NCBI GenBank assembly: GCA_964389525.1
Contig: CAYMEX010000012.1
Location: 24,992 to 88,991, forward strand
Reading direction: 5' to 3'
Source: JAFLTL01 sp964389525
GTDB taxonomy: Bacteria > Bacteroidota > Bacteroidia > Bacteroidales > Muribaculaceae
DNA: 64,000 nucleotides
Positions within the stretch are counted from its first letter, which is position 1. Each line of letters begins with the position of its first letter. The position numbers were made by a program, and so were the translations under genes. This document shows positions 54,719-64,000 of this stretch, one piece after another. A model generated the notes under the pieces. That model saw nothing but the letters and a program-made list of their open reading frames with translations, was not told the origin of the DNA and did not search any database.

Positions 54719-56065
54719 ATGAAGAAAATCATTCTATTTTTTACGATAATCTTGTCTTGTTTTGCTACAAAAGCACAAAGCATAGACGAACGTTTAGGAA
54801 CGGCCATAAATACATCTGATTTCTTTGGTCTGCATGACATTTATTACAGCACACCAAAAGATTCGATAAATCCGTTCTTAGAGCTATTCTCACGCTGCAT
54901 GATTGGCAACCGATTTAATCGCCCAGATATTTCCATTCCGGCATTTGATGAATTACTTAAGACTCAGTCTGAAATGCTTGACCTGAACCTGCTGCTACAA
55001 ATTTCCGTCATGTATTCAATGGACTTGAGCCGGGTCGGAAAAAATGAAGACGCATACAATTTACTCTCCGCAGTATTATCATCGGCATACCAAATGGTGG
55101 ATTCGATGAGTCTTAAGCCTTATGCCAATATGGCAGCGCAATACAAAAGTCTGACCAAATATTCTCCATATCAGATTTCTTTTAACGGCGATAAGGGTAT
55201 TATACCGTTTGACACAATCCCGACAGGAAAACAGGGTAGTCAGCAATATTTGATGCAGATTACCGGAGCGCAAATCAATAGCAATCCCGTCAAGATAACT
55301 TTTGACACCGGTGCAGGAGTTAACGTTATCACTGATTCTTTGGCCAAAGCCTATGGACTCGAGTTTCTTGATGCAGAAGTTGCCGCCACCGGCGTAGAAT
55401 CATCGGCCGGCAGATATGCCATAGCCAAAGAATTGTTGTTAGGTAATATCAAGGTGAACGATGTTCCTTTCTACGTCATTGACATAAGAAGTCACAATAA
55501 CGAAGCCGATAAATATATTGATGTACTCGAATTTATCGTTGGCAGTGAACTGATGCTTCAGCTTAAAGATGTAACTCTTGATTTTTCTGCCAAAGAAATT
55601 CAAGTGCCAGCTGTTGCTGCAGCTCCATCGAATGTGCGACCGAATATGTGTTTCTCTTCTCATATGAATTTGGTAACACAAGCTCATGTCAATGGACAAC
55701 CCCAAATAATGAAACTTGATAGCGGAGATGCAGGGTTCGGAAGGCTCAATAAATTCTACTTTGATGCCAATAAAGAATATCTTACAAAAAACTGCGAAAG
55801 TGACACGGTCAGGATGGCAGGGGTCGGAGGTGTTTGGTCGGTACTCTGTTACAAACTGCTGGATGCAACATTGACTCTTGGAGACAAATCAGTAACAGTA
55901 CCGACGTTTGACGTTCAAACCGAGCAGCATGGCAACTATATGGAAGAGAATAATCTTGGCATAAGAAGCATGACGCTATTTCGCAAAGTCCGCTTTAATC
56001 TTGTAGATATGGTTTTATCGGCAGCTGTAACAGCATCTTTTCCGCGCACCTCATACGGTCCATAA
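54719..56065 (+). CDS. Exported retropepsin-like aspartic protease
   Basis: A 448-residue protein with a signal peptide (KKIILFFTIILSCFATKAQS). An all-helical N-terminal part (about 25-150) precedes a pepsin-like pair of lobes. The first lobe has NPVKITFDTGAGVNVITDSL with the catalytic Asp in DTGA. The second, around residue 330, has QPQIMKLDSGDAGFGRLNKF with Asp in DSGD. The two lobes in one chain fit a pepsin/retropepsin layout in Bacteroidota. It stands alone. Codon use is AT-rich. Confidence 0.75.
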   Translation: MKKIILFFTIILSCFATKAQSIDERLGTAINTSDFFGLHDIYYSTPKDSINPFLELFSRCMIGNRFNRPDISIPAFDELLKTQSEMLDLNLLLQISVMYSMDLSRVGKNEDAYNLLSAVLSSAYQMVDSMSLKPYANMAAQYKSLTKYSPYQISFNGDKGIIPFDTIPTGKQGSQQYLMQITGAQINSNPVKITFDTGAGVNVITDSLAKAYGLEFLDAEVAATGVESSAGRYAIAKELLLGNIKVNDVPFYVIDIRSHNNEADKYIDVLEFIVGSELMLQLKDVTLDFSAKEIQVPAVAAAPSNVRPNMCFSSHMNLVTQAHVNGQPQIMKLDSGDAGFGRLNKFYFDANKEYLTKNCESDTVRMAGVGGVWSVLCYKLLDATLTLGDKSVTVPTFDVQTEQHGNYMEENNLGIRSMTLFRKVRFNLVDMVLSAAVTASFPRTSYGP

Positions 56066-56235
56066 CTTTGTGGAAAACAACCAATAGTTATGGACTTTTC
56101 TATTTCCGACCTCAACCTTCAGATCGATGAGCAAAAAAAAAGCCCATCAATTATAACGGATCAGCGGATTTGTATGTATATAAAAAAGCAAATTCGCCGC
56201 AAGTTGTTTACTTGCAGCGAATTTACTTGATTGTT

Positions 56236-56325
56236 TGGCGGAGAGGACGAGATTCGAACTCGTGGTAGGATTGCTCCTACGTCAGTTTAGCAAACTGGTG
56301 GTTTCAGCCACTCACCCACCTCTCC
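56236..56325 (-). tRNA. tRNA-Ser(GCU), CCA encoded
   Basis: The minus strand folds as a class II tRNA of about 90 bases. The acceptor stem is GGAGAGG with CCTCTCC, the anticodon loop TTGCTAA gives GCU for AGC/AGU codons, and a long variable arm (GTAGGAGCAATCCTAC) and a T-loop GTTCGAATC follow. CCA is part of the gene. It stands between the retropepsin gene and the GNAT gene. Confidence 0.93.
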
Positions 56326-56467
56326 TTTGTGTCATCCGACACTGATATTTCGTTTTTGTGAGTGCAAATTTATTCAATTATTTCCACTTGTACAAATTTT
56401 GCGGGTGTAAAATTAGCACGTTTGTGCGCGGTTTGTACAAAATCAGGCACATTAGCACTATATCACA

Positions 56468-57037
56468 TTAACAATCAGTCCCATACGCCCGCATATGATC
56501 CATCATTATTCCGGCAAAAGGCCGGTCTCCGACCTTCCTGAATCCCATCGCCTCATACATTTTTCTTGCTCCGGCATTCTCTTTGTCGACAAGCAGGCCG
56601 GCCGGTTTTCCGGCCGCAGCGGCATTGGCAATGCCCGCTTTCAGGAGTGCACGCCCTATGCCGCAATGACGATATTCCGGCCACACGGCAAGGCTATCGA
56701 GATACCACTCGCCTGGATCGGTCTCGTCGCTCATGCCTCTGAGGTTCTTGCCGGCAATCGCCTCAACGGTCTCAAAAAACGCCCCACGCAGAGCGTGTAG
56801 CAATGCCCCGTCGTAGTTGACAAGCATCCCGGCGGTCGTTCCGTCGGCCGCAACGGCTTTCAGAGTATTCAGGTAGCTGTATTGTGCGTCGGTTCTCGAT
56901 GCGAGCGTCCCGAATATCTGCCGTGCCTTTTTCGATCGATCATCGTCGGCATCTATGTCTATCCCAAGCGCCATGGCTACAGCGCGGGCAATCAGCGGCG
57001 CATCGTGTTCTGTCGCTTTCTCTATTTTAAATTCCAT
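56468..57037 (-). CDS. GNAT-family N-acetyltransferase
   Basis: A 189-residue protein. The acetyl-CoA motif is YLDSLAVWPEYRHCGIGRAL (about residues 112-131: R-x-x-G-x-G/A), followed by GLLVDKENAGARKMYEAMGF, the usual GNAT close. The start MEFKIEKATEHDAPLIARAV is typical. The substrate (amine, aminoglycoside, peptide N-terminus) is unknown. It lies nine bases downstream of the P-type ATPase gene on the same strand and is probably co-transcribed. Confidence 0.85.
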   Translation of the reverse strand: MEFKIEKATEHDAPLIARAVAMALGIDIDADDDRSKKARQIFGTLASRTDAQYSYLNTLKAVAADGTTAGMLVNYDGALLHALRGAFFETVEAIAGKNLRGMSDETDPGEWYLDSLAVWPEYRHCGIGRALLKAGIANAAAAGKPAGLLVDKENAGARKMYEAMGFRKVGDRPFAGIMMDHMRAYGTDC

Positions 57038-57046
57038 TGTATTGTT

Positions 57047-59701
57047 TTATTTTCCGATACGTTTGATAAATCTGGCAGCTTCGCCGATCCAAAGCACCAT
57101 CGATGTGCCTCCGACAATGATCAGCCAGTCGGAAAGGCGCAATGGAGTGACGTTGAAAAACTCTCCTCCTATCTGCACAATGATGATCTGCCCGATGAAG
57201 ATCATGGCTGCTATCATGCCAAACTCACCGCAATGCCGGAGGTCGAGTGCCGAGCGGCCTGCTGCAAACGCCCGTGCGTTAAACATATTCCAGAACTGAA
57301 GGAAAACAAATATAGTGAAAAACAATGAAAGTTCATAGGGAGTGAGGCCGGCGTCGGCACCCCAGCCCAACGTAGCGAGTTGTGTGAGCGATGTGATATC
57401 GTTGTGCTCGAAGATCAGCAGCAGGGCAAGCAGAACGATGAAGAACAGCGCACCGACTCCCACAATAAAGTGGCTCATTGGACGGTTGATGATGAACTCA
57501 TCGCGCCTGCGCGGTTTATCGGCCATAACCGCTTCCGATGGAGGCAATGCGGCAAGAGCCATGGCCGCGAATGTGTCCATTATAAGGTTCACCCAAAGCA
57601 TCTGGGTGACAGTCAGCGGCGACTGGGTGCCAAGAAATGCGCCGACAAGCACAATAAGGCATGCCACGACATTAACCGTCATCTGGAAGAGGATGAAACG
57701 GCGGATGTTCTGATAGAGCGAGCGACCCCACATTACGGCGCGGCCGATCGACAAGAACGAGTTGTCGACGATCGTTATGTCGGAAGCCTCTTTGGCCACC
57801 GATGTGCCGTCGCCCATCGACAGTCCGACTTGTGCGGCCTTGAGGGCCGGAGCGTCGTTGGTGCCGTCGCCTGTCACGGCCACTACCTCGCCGCGTTTCT
57901 GCAATGCCTCGACAAGGCGTTTTTTATCCATCGGGCGGGCACGGGCTATGATCTTCATGTCTCCGACACGCTCGACCAGCTCGTCGTCGGTAAGTTTCGC
58001 AAACTCAGGTCCGGTGATGATGTTGCGGTCAGTGTCTGTCCGATCGTCCCACAACCCGACCTGGCGGCCTATCTCACGGGCGGTGGCAGGGGTATCGCCG
58101 GTCACGATCTTTACATTTATGCCGGCGCCAAGTGCTTCGGCCACTGCCGCAGGCACCTCTGCCCTGACGGGATCGGATATTGCCACTACGCCTTGAAATG
58201 AAAGCGCGTATGAGCTGAGATCTGTCGTGTCGACTTTTTCACCGCCGGGTATCTCGGCGTATGCAAACCCAAGAGTGCGCATTGCCTGATTCTGGTATCC
58301 GAGCAATACTTTGTCGAGATCCTCCTTGTTGATTTCCGAATGCCCGGTCATGGCGTAGACGATCTCAGGCGCGCCTTTCACAAACAGATATATTTTCCCG
58401 TCAGCGTTTTCCACGACCGAAGCCATATATTTGCGTTCGGTCGAGAAAGGCACTTCGTCGATCAGCTTCATGCCGGAGCGCAGTGCCCTGTAATCGTCTC
58501 CCTCCTTCTGGAGCCAGAGCAGCAATGCGCCTTCTGTAGGGTTGCCAAGTACTGTCGGGCGCTCTGATGTCATATCGAGCTGTGCGGTCGAGTTCACCGC
58601 CATGTTCTCCTTAAGCAGCGAGAGATCGCCGAAAGCTCTCACGTCGGCCACCTGCATGCGGTTTTGCGTCAGCGTGCCGGTTTTGTCTGTGCATATCACG
58701 GTGGTCGCGCCCATCGTCTCGCATGCGTGCATTTTTCTTACCAGATTATTGGTCTTGAGCATGCGGCGCATCGAGTAAGCGAGAGCAAGCGTCACTGCCA
58801 TCGGCAGCCCTTCGGGCACCGAGCAGACAACAAGTGTCACTGCGATCATGAGCGATTGCAGAATGTATGCGCCGAACGATATCCAGTCGATAGCCTGGTC
58901 GACCTGAAGCAGATACACTACTACGCGGCCGACGATAACCAATGCGCCTATGATGTACGATGCGATTGAAATAAGGTGTCCGAGACGCTCAAACTGCTCG
59001 TCGAGCGGAGTTTTGGTCTCATCTGTGATCTGGGCTGCCTCAAAGACTTTTCCGTTCTCAGTGGCGTCGCCGACAGCGGTCACGCGCATCACGCCATGCC
59101 CCTCCATCACTTTGGTTCCGCGCATCACGACGTTTGAGGCGAATGTGGCGTCTGGATCAAACTCCGCCTCCACAACCGTCTTGTGGCATATAGGCTCGCC
59201 GGTGAGAGTCGACTCGTCGACATTGAGCAGGACGGCTTCGAGAAGTTCACCGTCGGCCGGGATTTCGTCGCCGGTGTTAATGACAACTATATCGCCGACC
59301 ACAACATCGCGGCGCGGCACCTGCGTAGGCGCTCCGCTGCGTATCACCGTGACGGGCTCTTCGTCGTTAACCTGATTGAGCAACGCAAATTCTTTGTCGG
59401 CCTTTGCCTCGAAATAAAACGAGAGCCCGGTTGCGAGTAAAATGGCTATAAAGATACCGCCCGGCTCAAAGAAAACGCCTGCCCCCTCATGCAATACAAA
59501 AAACTCGTAAAGAGAGATGCCGACCGACAGCACTCCGGCGACAAGGAGTATCAGTATCAGCGGATCTTTGAATTTTTCAAGAAACTGCAGAAACAAAGAC
59601 TTCTTTGCAGGTGGCGTCAGGATGTTTTCTCCATGTTTCTCCCTGCTTTCAATTACTTCCCGTTCGCTTAATCCGCTATATATCTGCGTTTGTTGTTGCA
59701 T
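57047..59701 (-). CDS. P-type Ca2+-translocating ATPase (PMCA/SERCA-like)
   Basis: An 884-residue P2-type ATPase with ten expected membrane helices. It shows the cation N-terminal domain (IYSGLSEREVIESREKHGEN), actuator motif STLTGEP, phosphorylation motif ICTDKTGTLTQNRM, ATP-binding MKIIARARPMDK and hinge VTGDGTNDAPALKAA. It exports calcium or a similar divalent cation from the cytosol. The ATG at 59701 is chosen because an upstream 63-residue extension has no family features and would run through a promoter. The GNAT gene follows closely. Confidence 0.9.
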   Translation of the reverse strand: MQQQTQIYSGLSEREVIESREKHGENILTPPAKKSLFLQFLEKFKDPLILILLVAGVLSVGISLYEFFVLHEGAGVFFEPGGIFIAILLATGLSFYFEAKADKEFALLNQVNDEEPVTVIRSGAPTQVPRRDVVVGDIVVINTGDEIPADGELLEAVLLNVDESTLTGEPICHKTVVEAEFDPDATFASNVVMRGTKVMEGHGVMRVTAVGDATENGKVFEAAQITDETKTPLDEQFERLGHLISIASYIIGALVIVGRVVVYLLQVDQAIDWISFGAYILQSLMIAVTLVVCSVPEGLPMAVTLALAYSMRRMLKTNNLVRKMHACETMGATTVICTDKTGTLTQNRMQVADVRAFGDLSLLKENMAVNSTAQLDMTSERPTVLGNPTEGALLLWLQKEGDDYRALRSGMKLIDEVPFSTERKYMASVVENADGKIYLFVKGAPEIVYAMTGHSEINKEDLDKVLLGYQNQAMRTLGFAYAEIPGGEKVDTTDLSSYALSFQGVVAISDPVRAEVPAAVAEALGAGINVKIVTGDTPATAREIGRQVGLWDDRTDTDRNIITGPEFAKLTDDELVERVGDMKIIARARPMDKKRLVEALQKRGEVVAVTGDGTNDAPALKAAQVGLSMGDGTSVAKEASDITIVDNSFLSIGRAVMWGRSLYQNIRRFILFQMTVNVVACLIVLVGAFLGTQSPLTVTQMLWVNLIMDTFAAMALAALPPSEAVMADKPRRRDEFIINRPMSHFIVGVGALFFIVLLALLLIFEHNDITSLTQLATLGWGADAGLTPYELSLFFTIFVFLQFWNMFNARAFAAGRSALDLRHCGEFGMIAAMIFIGQIIIVQIGGEFFNVTPLRLSDWLIIVGGTSMVLWIGEAARFIKRIGK

Positions 59702-59740
59702 GATACTTGTGATCTGTGTTATTTTTTTTTGACGTGACGA

Positions 59741-59748
59741 CAAAGTTA
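59741..59748 (-). promoter_or_regulatory. -7 box of the P-type ATPase gene
   Basis: Minus strand TAACTTTG fits TAnnTTTG; the leader to the ATG at 59701 would be about 35 bases. Confidence 0.6.
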
Positions 59749-59963
59749 CAACAAATAGCATCCCCATTCCGTTCTTTTTTATTAAATTAATATTACATGA
59801 CAGTTTCCTGCTATGGCGAGAGTGGCTGTTTGGCTGATTGTTTGTATTTTTGAGCAAAATAATAACAGATTGAGGTGATTTTAACTGCATGGTTCATATC
59901 ACTTCATGGCCAACATATTGTAATAAGTTTAAATCACTTCATTTTCATCACTTTTCAAGAAAT

Positions 59964-62579
59964 ATGCTTTCACGCTCCATTCCCGCACATTGCGGATTGT
60001 TTGCGGCGATATCGCTTCTTGCGGCATGTGCGCCGCGCACCGAGATCGTCGACATGCGATGCGAGTACATTGCAGGCCCGATTGCGATCGACACCGATGC
60101 ACCACGCTTCACATGGCATTACGGCGAGCGACTTCCGGCGTCGTCTCATGTCGAGATAGCGTCGTCGCCCGACGGTTTCGACGATGAGACCAAGGTAATA
60201 TGGCGTTCGGCCGAAGCCGAGGGCGATGACATGTATGCGGTCTACGACGGCAAGACACCTTTGCGTCCGCACACGACATATTACTGGCGCGTCGTGACGC
60301 CCGAAAACACTTCGGAAACTGCGTCGTTCTCCACTGCGAAATTTAAGCCCGAGGACTGGACTGGCGTGTGGATCTCAGATACGCTTGACCGCGAATATGA
60401 ACCGGCGCCAATGTTCCGCAAGACTTTTCATGTCGACAAAGTCGACCGCAATGCCTTACTCTATATTGCAGCTGCGGGCTACTATCAGATATGGATCAAC
60501 GGTGAGCGCGTAGGCGACAGCCACATGGATCCCGGCTACACTCACTACGACCGTCGCAACCTTTATGCCACGCATCGTGTCGGCAAGCTGCTTCATCAGG
60601 GCGAAAACGTCATTACCGCCGTGGCCGGCAACGGATTCTACAACTGCCAGAGCAAAGCCGTGTGGGATTTCGAGACCGCACGCTGGCGCAACCGGCCTGC
60701 CATAATATGTGAGATACTTGCCGAAAACGACAACGCAGAGCGTAAGCCGATAGTGGCTACCGACTCGACATGGCTTACCGCTACAGGCCCCTACACCTAC
60801 AACAACATCTATTCGGGCGACAGATATGATGCGCGTCTCGAGCCTCAGGGGTGGCAGCAGAGCGGATTCGATGACTCGTCATGGTCTCGCGCTGTAGCCG
60901 TAGCCTCCCCCTCTCCCCTTCTGAAATCGCAGACCAACCCGGCCATACGCTCGACAAAGTCCATCACGCCGGAACTGTTGAGCAACTTCGGTGACACTGT
61001 CTACGTCTTCGACATGAAGAAAAACATCTCGGGAGTATGCCGCATATCTCTTAAAGGTGAGGAAGGCACACACCTCTGGATGTCGCACGGCGAACTTCTC
61101 GACTCACTTGGGCGCCTTGAGCAGGGCAACATAAATATCTACTACCGCCCGAAAAAGGAAGGAGAGAAATTTCAGACCGATGAGTTTATACTCGCCGGGA
61201 CAGGCGACACCGAGACTTTCATGCCCGGATTCACATATCACGGGTTCCGCTACGTGGAAGTCAAATCCGACCGCCCCATATCACTTAGCCCGTCTGATAT
61301 CACCGGTGAATTTATGCACACCGACGTGCAGCCGGCCGGATCATTCTCTTGTTCCGACAAGTTGCTGAACAAAATCTACGACGCTACGATGCAAAGCTAT
61401 CTCGGCAACCTTCACAGCATCCCCACCGACTGCCCGCAACGCGAAAAAAACGGATGGACGGCCGACGCACATGCCGCTATGGATCTTGCACTGCTCAACT
61501 TCGACGGAATAACACTTTATGAGAAATGGCTGAACGACTTTATCGACAACCAGCGCCCCGACGGAGCCGTCTCGGGCATTATCCCGTCGTCGGGCTGGGG
61601 CTATGGCCAGTGGCCCGGTCCGGTGTGGGACGCCGCAATGTTCATCATTCCTGAAGCATTGTATAACTACTACGGCGACACGCGCGCTATCACTGCGCTC
61701 TATCCGACCATGCAGCGATACATGGCATTTACGCGAGCCAATGAAAACGAAGATGGGCTGCTCGGCTACGGACTCGGCGACTGGCTTCCGTGGCAGTCGA
61801 CGACACCATCGGGATTCACCTCATCGGTCTATTACTACCTCGACAATAAGAAGATGGCAAAATTTGCCGCAATCAACGGCGACGACCCTGCACCATATGA
61901 GGCAAAAGCCGATTCTGTCCTCACTGCTATAAACCGCGTTTACTTCAATCCGGCCGACTCAACCTATGCCAACGGCACTCAGGCAGCTCTCGGCGTGGCT
62001 CTCTACAGCGGCATCGTTCCGGATGACAAGGCACAGGCCGTCGCCGACAAACTCAACGCCATGATCACAGCCAACGACTATGCGCTTGACTTCGGACTGC
62101 TCGGCACCAAGACCGTCCTGCGCATGCTCACGCGCTACGGCCATTTTGACACGGCATACGCTATGGCTACACGCACCGATGCGCCGTCGTGGGGCTACTG
62201 GATTGACAAATGCGGTTATACGACTTTACCGGAGACCTGGACCCTCAGTCCGCGCTTCAACGACGCGTCGCTCAACCACGTGTTTTTCGGCGACATCAGC
62301 GCGTGGATGACCAACGACATCGCAGGGCTCAATTTCGATCCGGCAAATCCCGGCTTCCGTCATATCATTTTCACGCCACACTTCCCTGAAGGGCTCGACT
62401 GGGCCGAAGCAACATACAACTCCGTCAGAGGAACTGTGGCATCGCAATGGGAGAGGATGCTCAACGGTGAAATACGTCTTACGCTTACCGTTCCCGCCGG
62501 ATCCACCGCAACACTCAGGCTGCCCGACGACACACGTGAGCTCGAGAGCGGCACACATACCATCACCATTCCCGCCTGA
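59964..62579 (+). CDS. GH78 alpha-L-rhamnosidase lipoprotein
   Basis: An 871-residue lipoprotein (MLSRSIPAHCGLFAAISLLAAC, Cys about residue 22). An N-terminal fibronectin-like part is followed by the Bac_rhamnosid_N region (TFHVDKVDRNALLYIAAAGY, YQIWINGERVGD). The concanavalin-like domain has VFDMKKNISGVCRISLKG. The (alpha/alpha)6 catalytic domain starts SCSDKLLNKIYDATMQSYLG with IPTDCPQREKNGWTADAHAA (Asp-Glu acids), and a C-terminal beta domain ends the chain. It should cleave alpha-rhamnose from plant glycans. The ATG at 59964 opens the lipoprotein signal. Terminator at 62610. Confidence 0.9.
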   Translation: MLSRSIPAHCGLFAAISLLAACAPRTEIVDMRCEYIAGPIAIDTDAPRFTWHYGERLPASSHVEIASSPDGFDDETKVIWRSAEAEGDDMYAVYDGKTPLRPHTTYYWRVVTPENTSETASFSTAKFKPEDWTGVWISDTLDREYEPAPMFRKTFHVDKVDRNALLYIAAAGYYQIWINGERVGDSHMDPGYTHYDRRNLYATHRVGKLLHQGENVITAVAGNGFYNCQSKAVWDFETARWRNRPAIICEILAENDNAERKPIVATDSTWLTATGPYTYNNIYSGDRYDARLEPQGWQQSGFDDSSWSRAVAVASPSPLLKSQTNPAIRSTKSITPELLSNFGDTVYVFDMKKNISGVCRISLKGEEGTHLWMSHGELLDSLGRLEQGNINIYYRPKKEGEKFQTDEFILAGTGDTETFMPGFTYHGFRYVEVKSDRPISLSPSDITGEFMHTDVQPAGSFSCSDKLLNKIYDATMQSYLGNLHSIPTDCPQREKNGWTADAHAAMDLALLNFDGITLYEKWLNDFIDNQRPDGAVSGIIPSSGWGYGQWPGPVWDAAMFIIPEALYNYYGDTRAITALYPTMQRYMAFTRANENEDGLLGYGLGDWLPWQSTTPSGFTSSVYYYLDNKKMAKFAAINGDDPAPYEAKADSVLTAINRVYFNPADSTYANGTQAALGVALYSGIVPDDKAQAVADKLNAMITANDYALDFGLLGTKTVLRMLTRYGHFDTAYAMATRTDAPSWGYWIDKCGYTTLPETWTLSPRFNDASLNHVFFGDISAWMTNDIAGLNFDPANPGFRHIIFTPHFPEGLDWAEATYNSVRGTVASQWERMLNGEIRLTLTVPAGSTATLRLPDDTRELESGTHTITIPA

Positions 62580-62609
62580 GACTCCCCCACGAGTTTTTAG
62601 ATCACGACA

Positions 62610-62647
62610 GAGAGCGCATCGGCATATTGATGCGCTCTCGCTTTTTA
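62610..62647 (+). terminator. Rho-independent terminator after the rhamnosidase gene
   Basis: Arms GAGAGCGCATC (62610-62620) and GATGCGCTCTC (62629-62639) are perfectly complementary, followed by GCTTTTTATT. Confidence 0.88.
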
Positions 62648-62689
62648 TTGTTGTCATCAGAGAGCTCTGCAATGTACCCAAGGAAAAGC

Positions 62690-63017
62690 AAAGAGCAGAA
62701 GCCACATTTACCTTATCCAATTCCCAATCTTCATAGAACAGCGGAAATGTGTATGTCGATAGTGATTTTAGGGTATGATTGGCACAGTTGAACAGAAATT
62801 TTGCTCCACAAGCAATAGAACAGAACTTTCCAATTATCAGCCGTTCGTGGTTAATCGGATAGTGATACAACACATTGTTTTGCTCAAACAGACACGGGTC
62901 TGAAACAAAATCATTGTAAATGGTATAGTCGCCTATTTTGATAGACGGGTCTTTTACGACAGCGTTCAAATAAACGGTTTGCGTGTCACCCTTACGGGGA
63001 TATATCTTGCTCATCAT
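62690..63017 (-). pseudogene. 5' half of a Vat/CatB-type acetyltransferase, truncated
   Basis: About 105 residues (MMSKIYPRKGDTQTVYLNAV, DYTIYNDFVSDP, NNVLYHYPINHERLIIGKFC, GAKFLFNCANHTLKSLSTYT, FPLFYEDWELDKVN) match the first half of the Vat acetyltransferases. Just where the next hexapeptide turns should follow, the frame goes on into unrelated sequence and then the rhamnosidase terminator. The catalytic histidine in CANHT is kept, but the rest of the beta-helix is lost. It runs in the same direction as, and just downstream of, the MATE gene and is AT-rich; inactivation by deletion is the simplest reading. Confidence 0.72.
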
Positions 63018-63029
63018 AACTTTCAGTTC

Positions 63030-64000
63030 TTAGTATTGTTTATATTTAAGATAAATGACGGATTGTGTACCAAGCAGTATCACATATAAGTATTCCACAG
63101 CCCAATATGTCGCTAACGTGACATCACAAGAATCTAATCCCCATAAGCAGAACAGATAAGCAATCGTAGTTGTCACCTGAAAAATGAATACTGTCCGTGT
63201 CGCTCCCGTTCCTGTGGCGGCATTCAGATAGACGTAACCGGGTAGTGCAAAGAAGTAATTTAACAGCATGACAAGAAAAGGCGCCCATGCAAGCTGTACG
63301 ATAGCGGGATTTTCCGTATAAGCCCCTATAATGGGCTGGTGAAAGAACAACGCAAAAGCAATCAATGGAATGCCTGTCGCATATCCTAAACGGATAATCT
63401 TATGGCAAAGCGGAAAAACTTTTTTCTTTTCACCTGCTCCAATCAGGTTACTCACTAAAGAACCGGTGACACCTGCCAACGCATTGACGATAACGGAAAA
63501 CAGTGCGGAAACACTTCTTACAATGTTTGATACTGCCAATTCCGTTTCTCCCAAACGTTCGATAGCCACGAAGAACAGAAACCAAATGGCTACACTTGTA
63601 AAGAACTGGAGCATACTCCATACCGAGATAGAAAATACCTCTTTCAATATCGTTATATCAATACGCCAGTATAAGCCATACACTTTTTTATCAATGTGTC
63701 TAAACATATATGCAGCCAATACAGCCAGCGAACACATTTCGGCAGATGAAGAAGCGATAGCCGCTCCCGATATACCCATATCGAAGCCAAATATCAGGAG
63801 CCAGTTCAGCGGAATATTCACCAGTACGGCTGTGAAAGCTGCCATGTTCAGAGCTTTTGTCTGTGTGATGCCTACCAAAAACGAGCGTAAGGCAAGGAAC
63901 GGGAAAGAGAACAACAATCCCCAAATACGCCAATCCAAATAGCGGATAACCGCATTATAAACATCATCCGAAGTTATCAGATGTTTCAACAGAACGGGAG
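63030..64000 (-). CDS. MATE-family efflux transporter (5' end beyond the window)
   Basis: At least 323 residues of a polytopic protein, open to the right edge; its real start is outside. Features are WGLLFSFPFLALRSFLVGIT, FGFDMGISGAAIASSSAEM, VWSMLQFFTSVAIWFLFFVA, IVRSVSALFSVIVNALAGVT and LVSNLIGAGEKKKVFPLCHK, the spacing of the two MATE halves. MATE proteins export drugs or metabolites in exchange for Na+ or H+. AT-rich compared with the rhamnosidase gene. The truncated acetyltransferase lies 12 bases downstream. Confidence 0.85.
   Translation of the reverse strand, partial: PVLLKHLITSDDVYNAVIRYLDWRIWGLLFSFPFLALRSFLVGITQTKALNMAAFTAVLVNIPLNWLLIFGFDMGISGAAIASSSAEMCSLAVLAAYMFRHIDKKVYGLYWRIDITILKEVFSISVWSMLQFFTSVAIWFLFFVAIERLGETELAVSNIVRSVSALFSVIVNALAGVTGSLVSNLIGAGEKKKVFPLCHKIIRLGYATGIPLIAFALFFHQPIIGAYTENPAIVQLAWAPFLVMLLNYFFALPGYVYLNAATGTGATRTVFIFQVTTTIAYLFCLWGLDSCDVTLATYWAVEYLYVILLGTQSVIYLKYKQY

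Noticed and set aside
62226..62689. Continuation of the acetyltransferase frame into the rhamnosidase 3' end
   Set aside because: It reads antisense through the rhamnosidase gene and its terminator and loses all hexapeptide turns, so only the first 105 residues are taken as a gene remnant.

Overview
The window looks like a chromosomal segment of a gut-type member of the Bacteroidales, plausibly Muribaculaceae (family inferred, not proven). The evidence is a complete type IX secretion (Gld/Por) core operon, a fimbrillin/DUF5119 pair, a Bacteroidota-type LuxR/TPR sensor, and many promoters of the Bacteroidota form (TTTG or TTG, about 20 bp, then TAnnTTTG). Most genes have mixed GC use. A few islands are clearly AT-richer (about 4.7-6.2, 21.8-25.4, 39.6-45.4, 54.4-56.1 and 62.7-64 kb).

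Layout. 0.1-4.7 kb: end of an unidentified gene with its terminator, then on the minus strand a chorismatase/RidA-like enzyme, a CcsA-type haem handling protein, a DUF5119 lipoprotein and a fimbrillin-like lipoprotein. 4.7-6.2 kb: an AlbA_2/ATPase regulator-like protein with a 12-bp in-frame repeat. 6.3-12.9 kb: glpA-glpB-glpC-glpT plus a HAD-IIA phosphatase, an anaerobic glycerol-3-phosphate uptake and oxidation operon. Divergent from it lies a DeoR-type regulator followed closely by a GH29 fucosidase. 16.1-21.8 kb: porP/sprF-gldK-gldL-gldM-gldN, the T9SS trans-envelope core. 21.8-25.4 kb: an AT-rich SulP/MgtC island bracketed by a 92-bp direct repeat, then an HTH remnant and a small protein. 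25.4-26.7 kb: a gene-free stretch packed with short hairpins. 26.9-37.1 kb: housekeeping genes (YitT-like protein, ftsY-rimO-menF-like, PBP1A, acyltransferase, metallophosphatase, HPPK-like, DUF6155-like).

37.1-45.6 kb is repeat-rich: two tandem plug-domain proteins with a nearly identical 5' part and different 3' parts, a remnant of a third copy, and a 78-bp dispersed repeat. These surround a DUF1016/PDDEXK protein, a LuxR/TPR sensor, an outer-membrane barrel and a thioredoxin-fold protein. 45.7-53.5 kb: tdk, a potassium-channel-like protein, an (alpha/alpha)6 glycosidase, rubredoxin, carB and a Vat-type acetyltransferase. 53.7-64 kb: cupin, retropepsin-like protease, tRNA-Ser, GNAT acetyltransferase, P-type Ca ATPase, GH78 rhamnosidase lipoprotein, a broken Vat-type acetyltransferase and a MATE exporter running off the end.

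The least explained structure is the 25.4-26.7 kb hairpin array: about a dozen hairpins with unrelated stems, whose loops read GNA or GNRA-like when taken on the minus strand. Also unusual are the plug-domain paralogs with signs of recombination, the repeat-bracketed SulP/MgtC island, and three genes whose -7 box lies only 4-5 bases from the start codon, which suggests leaderless mRNAs.
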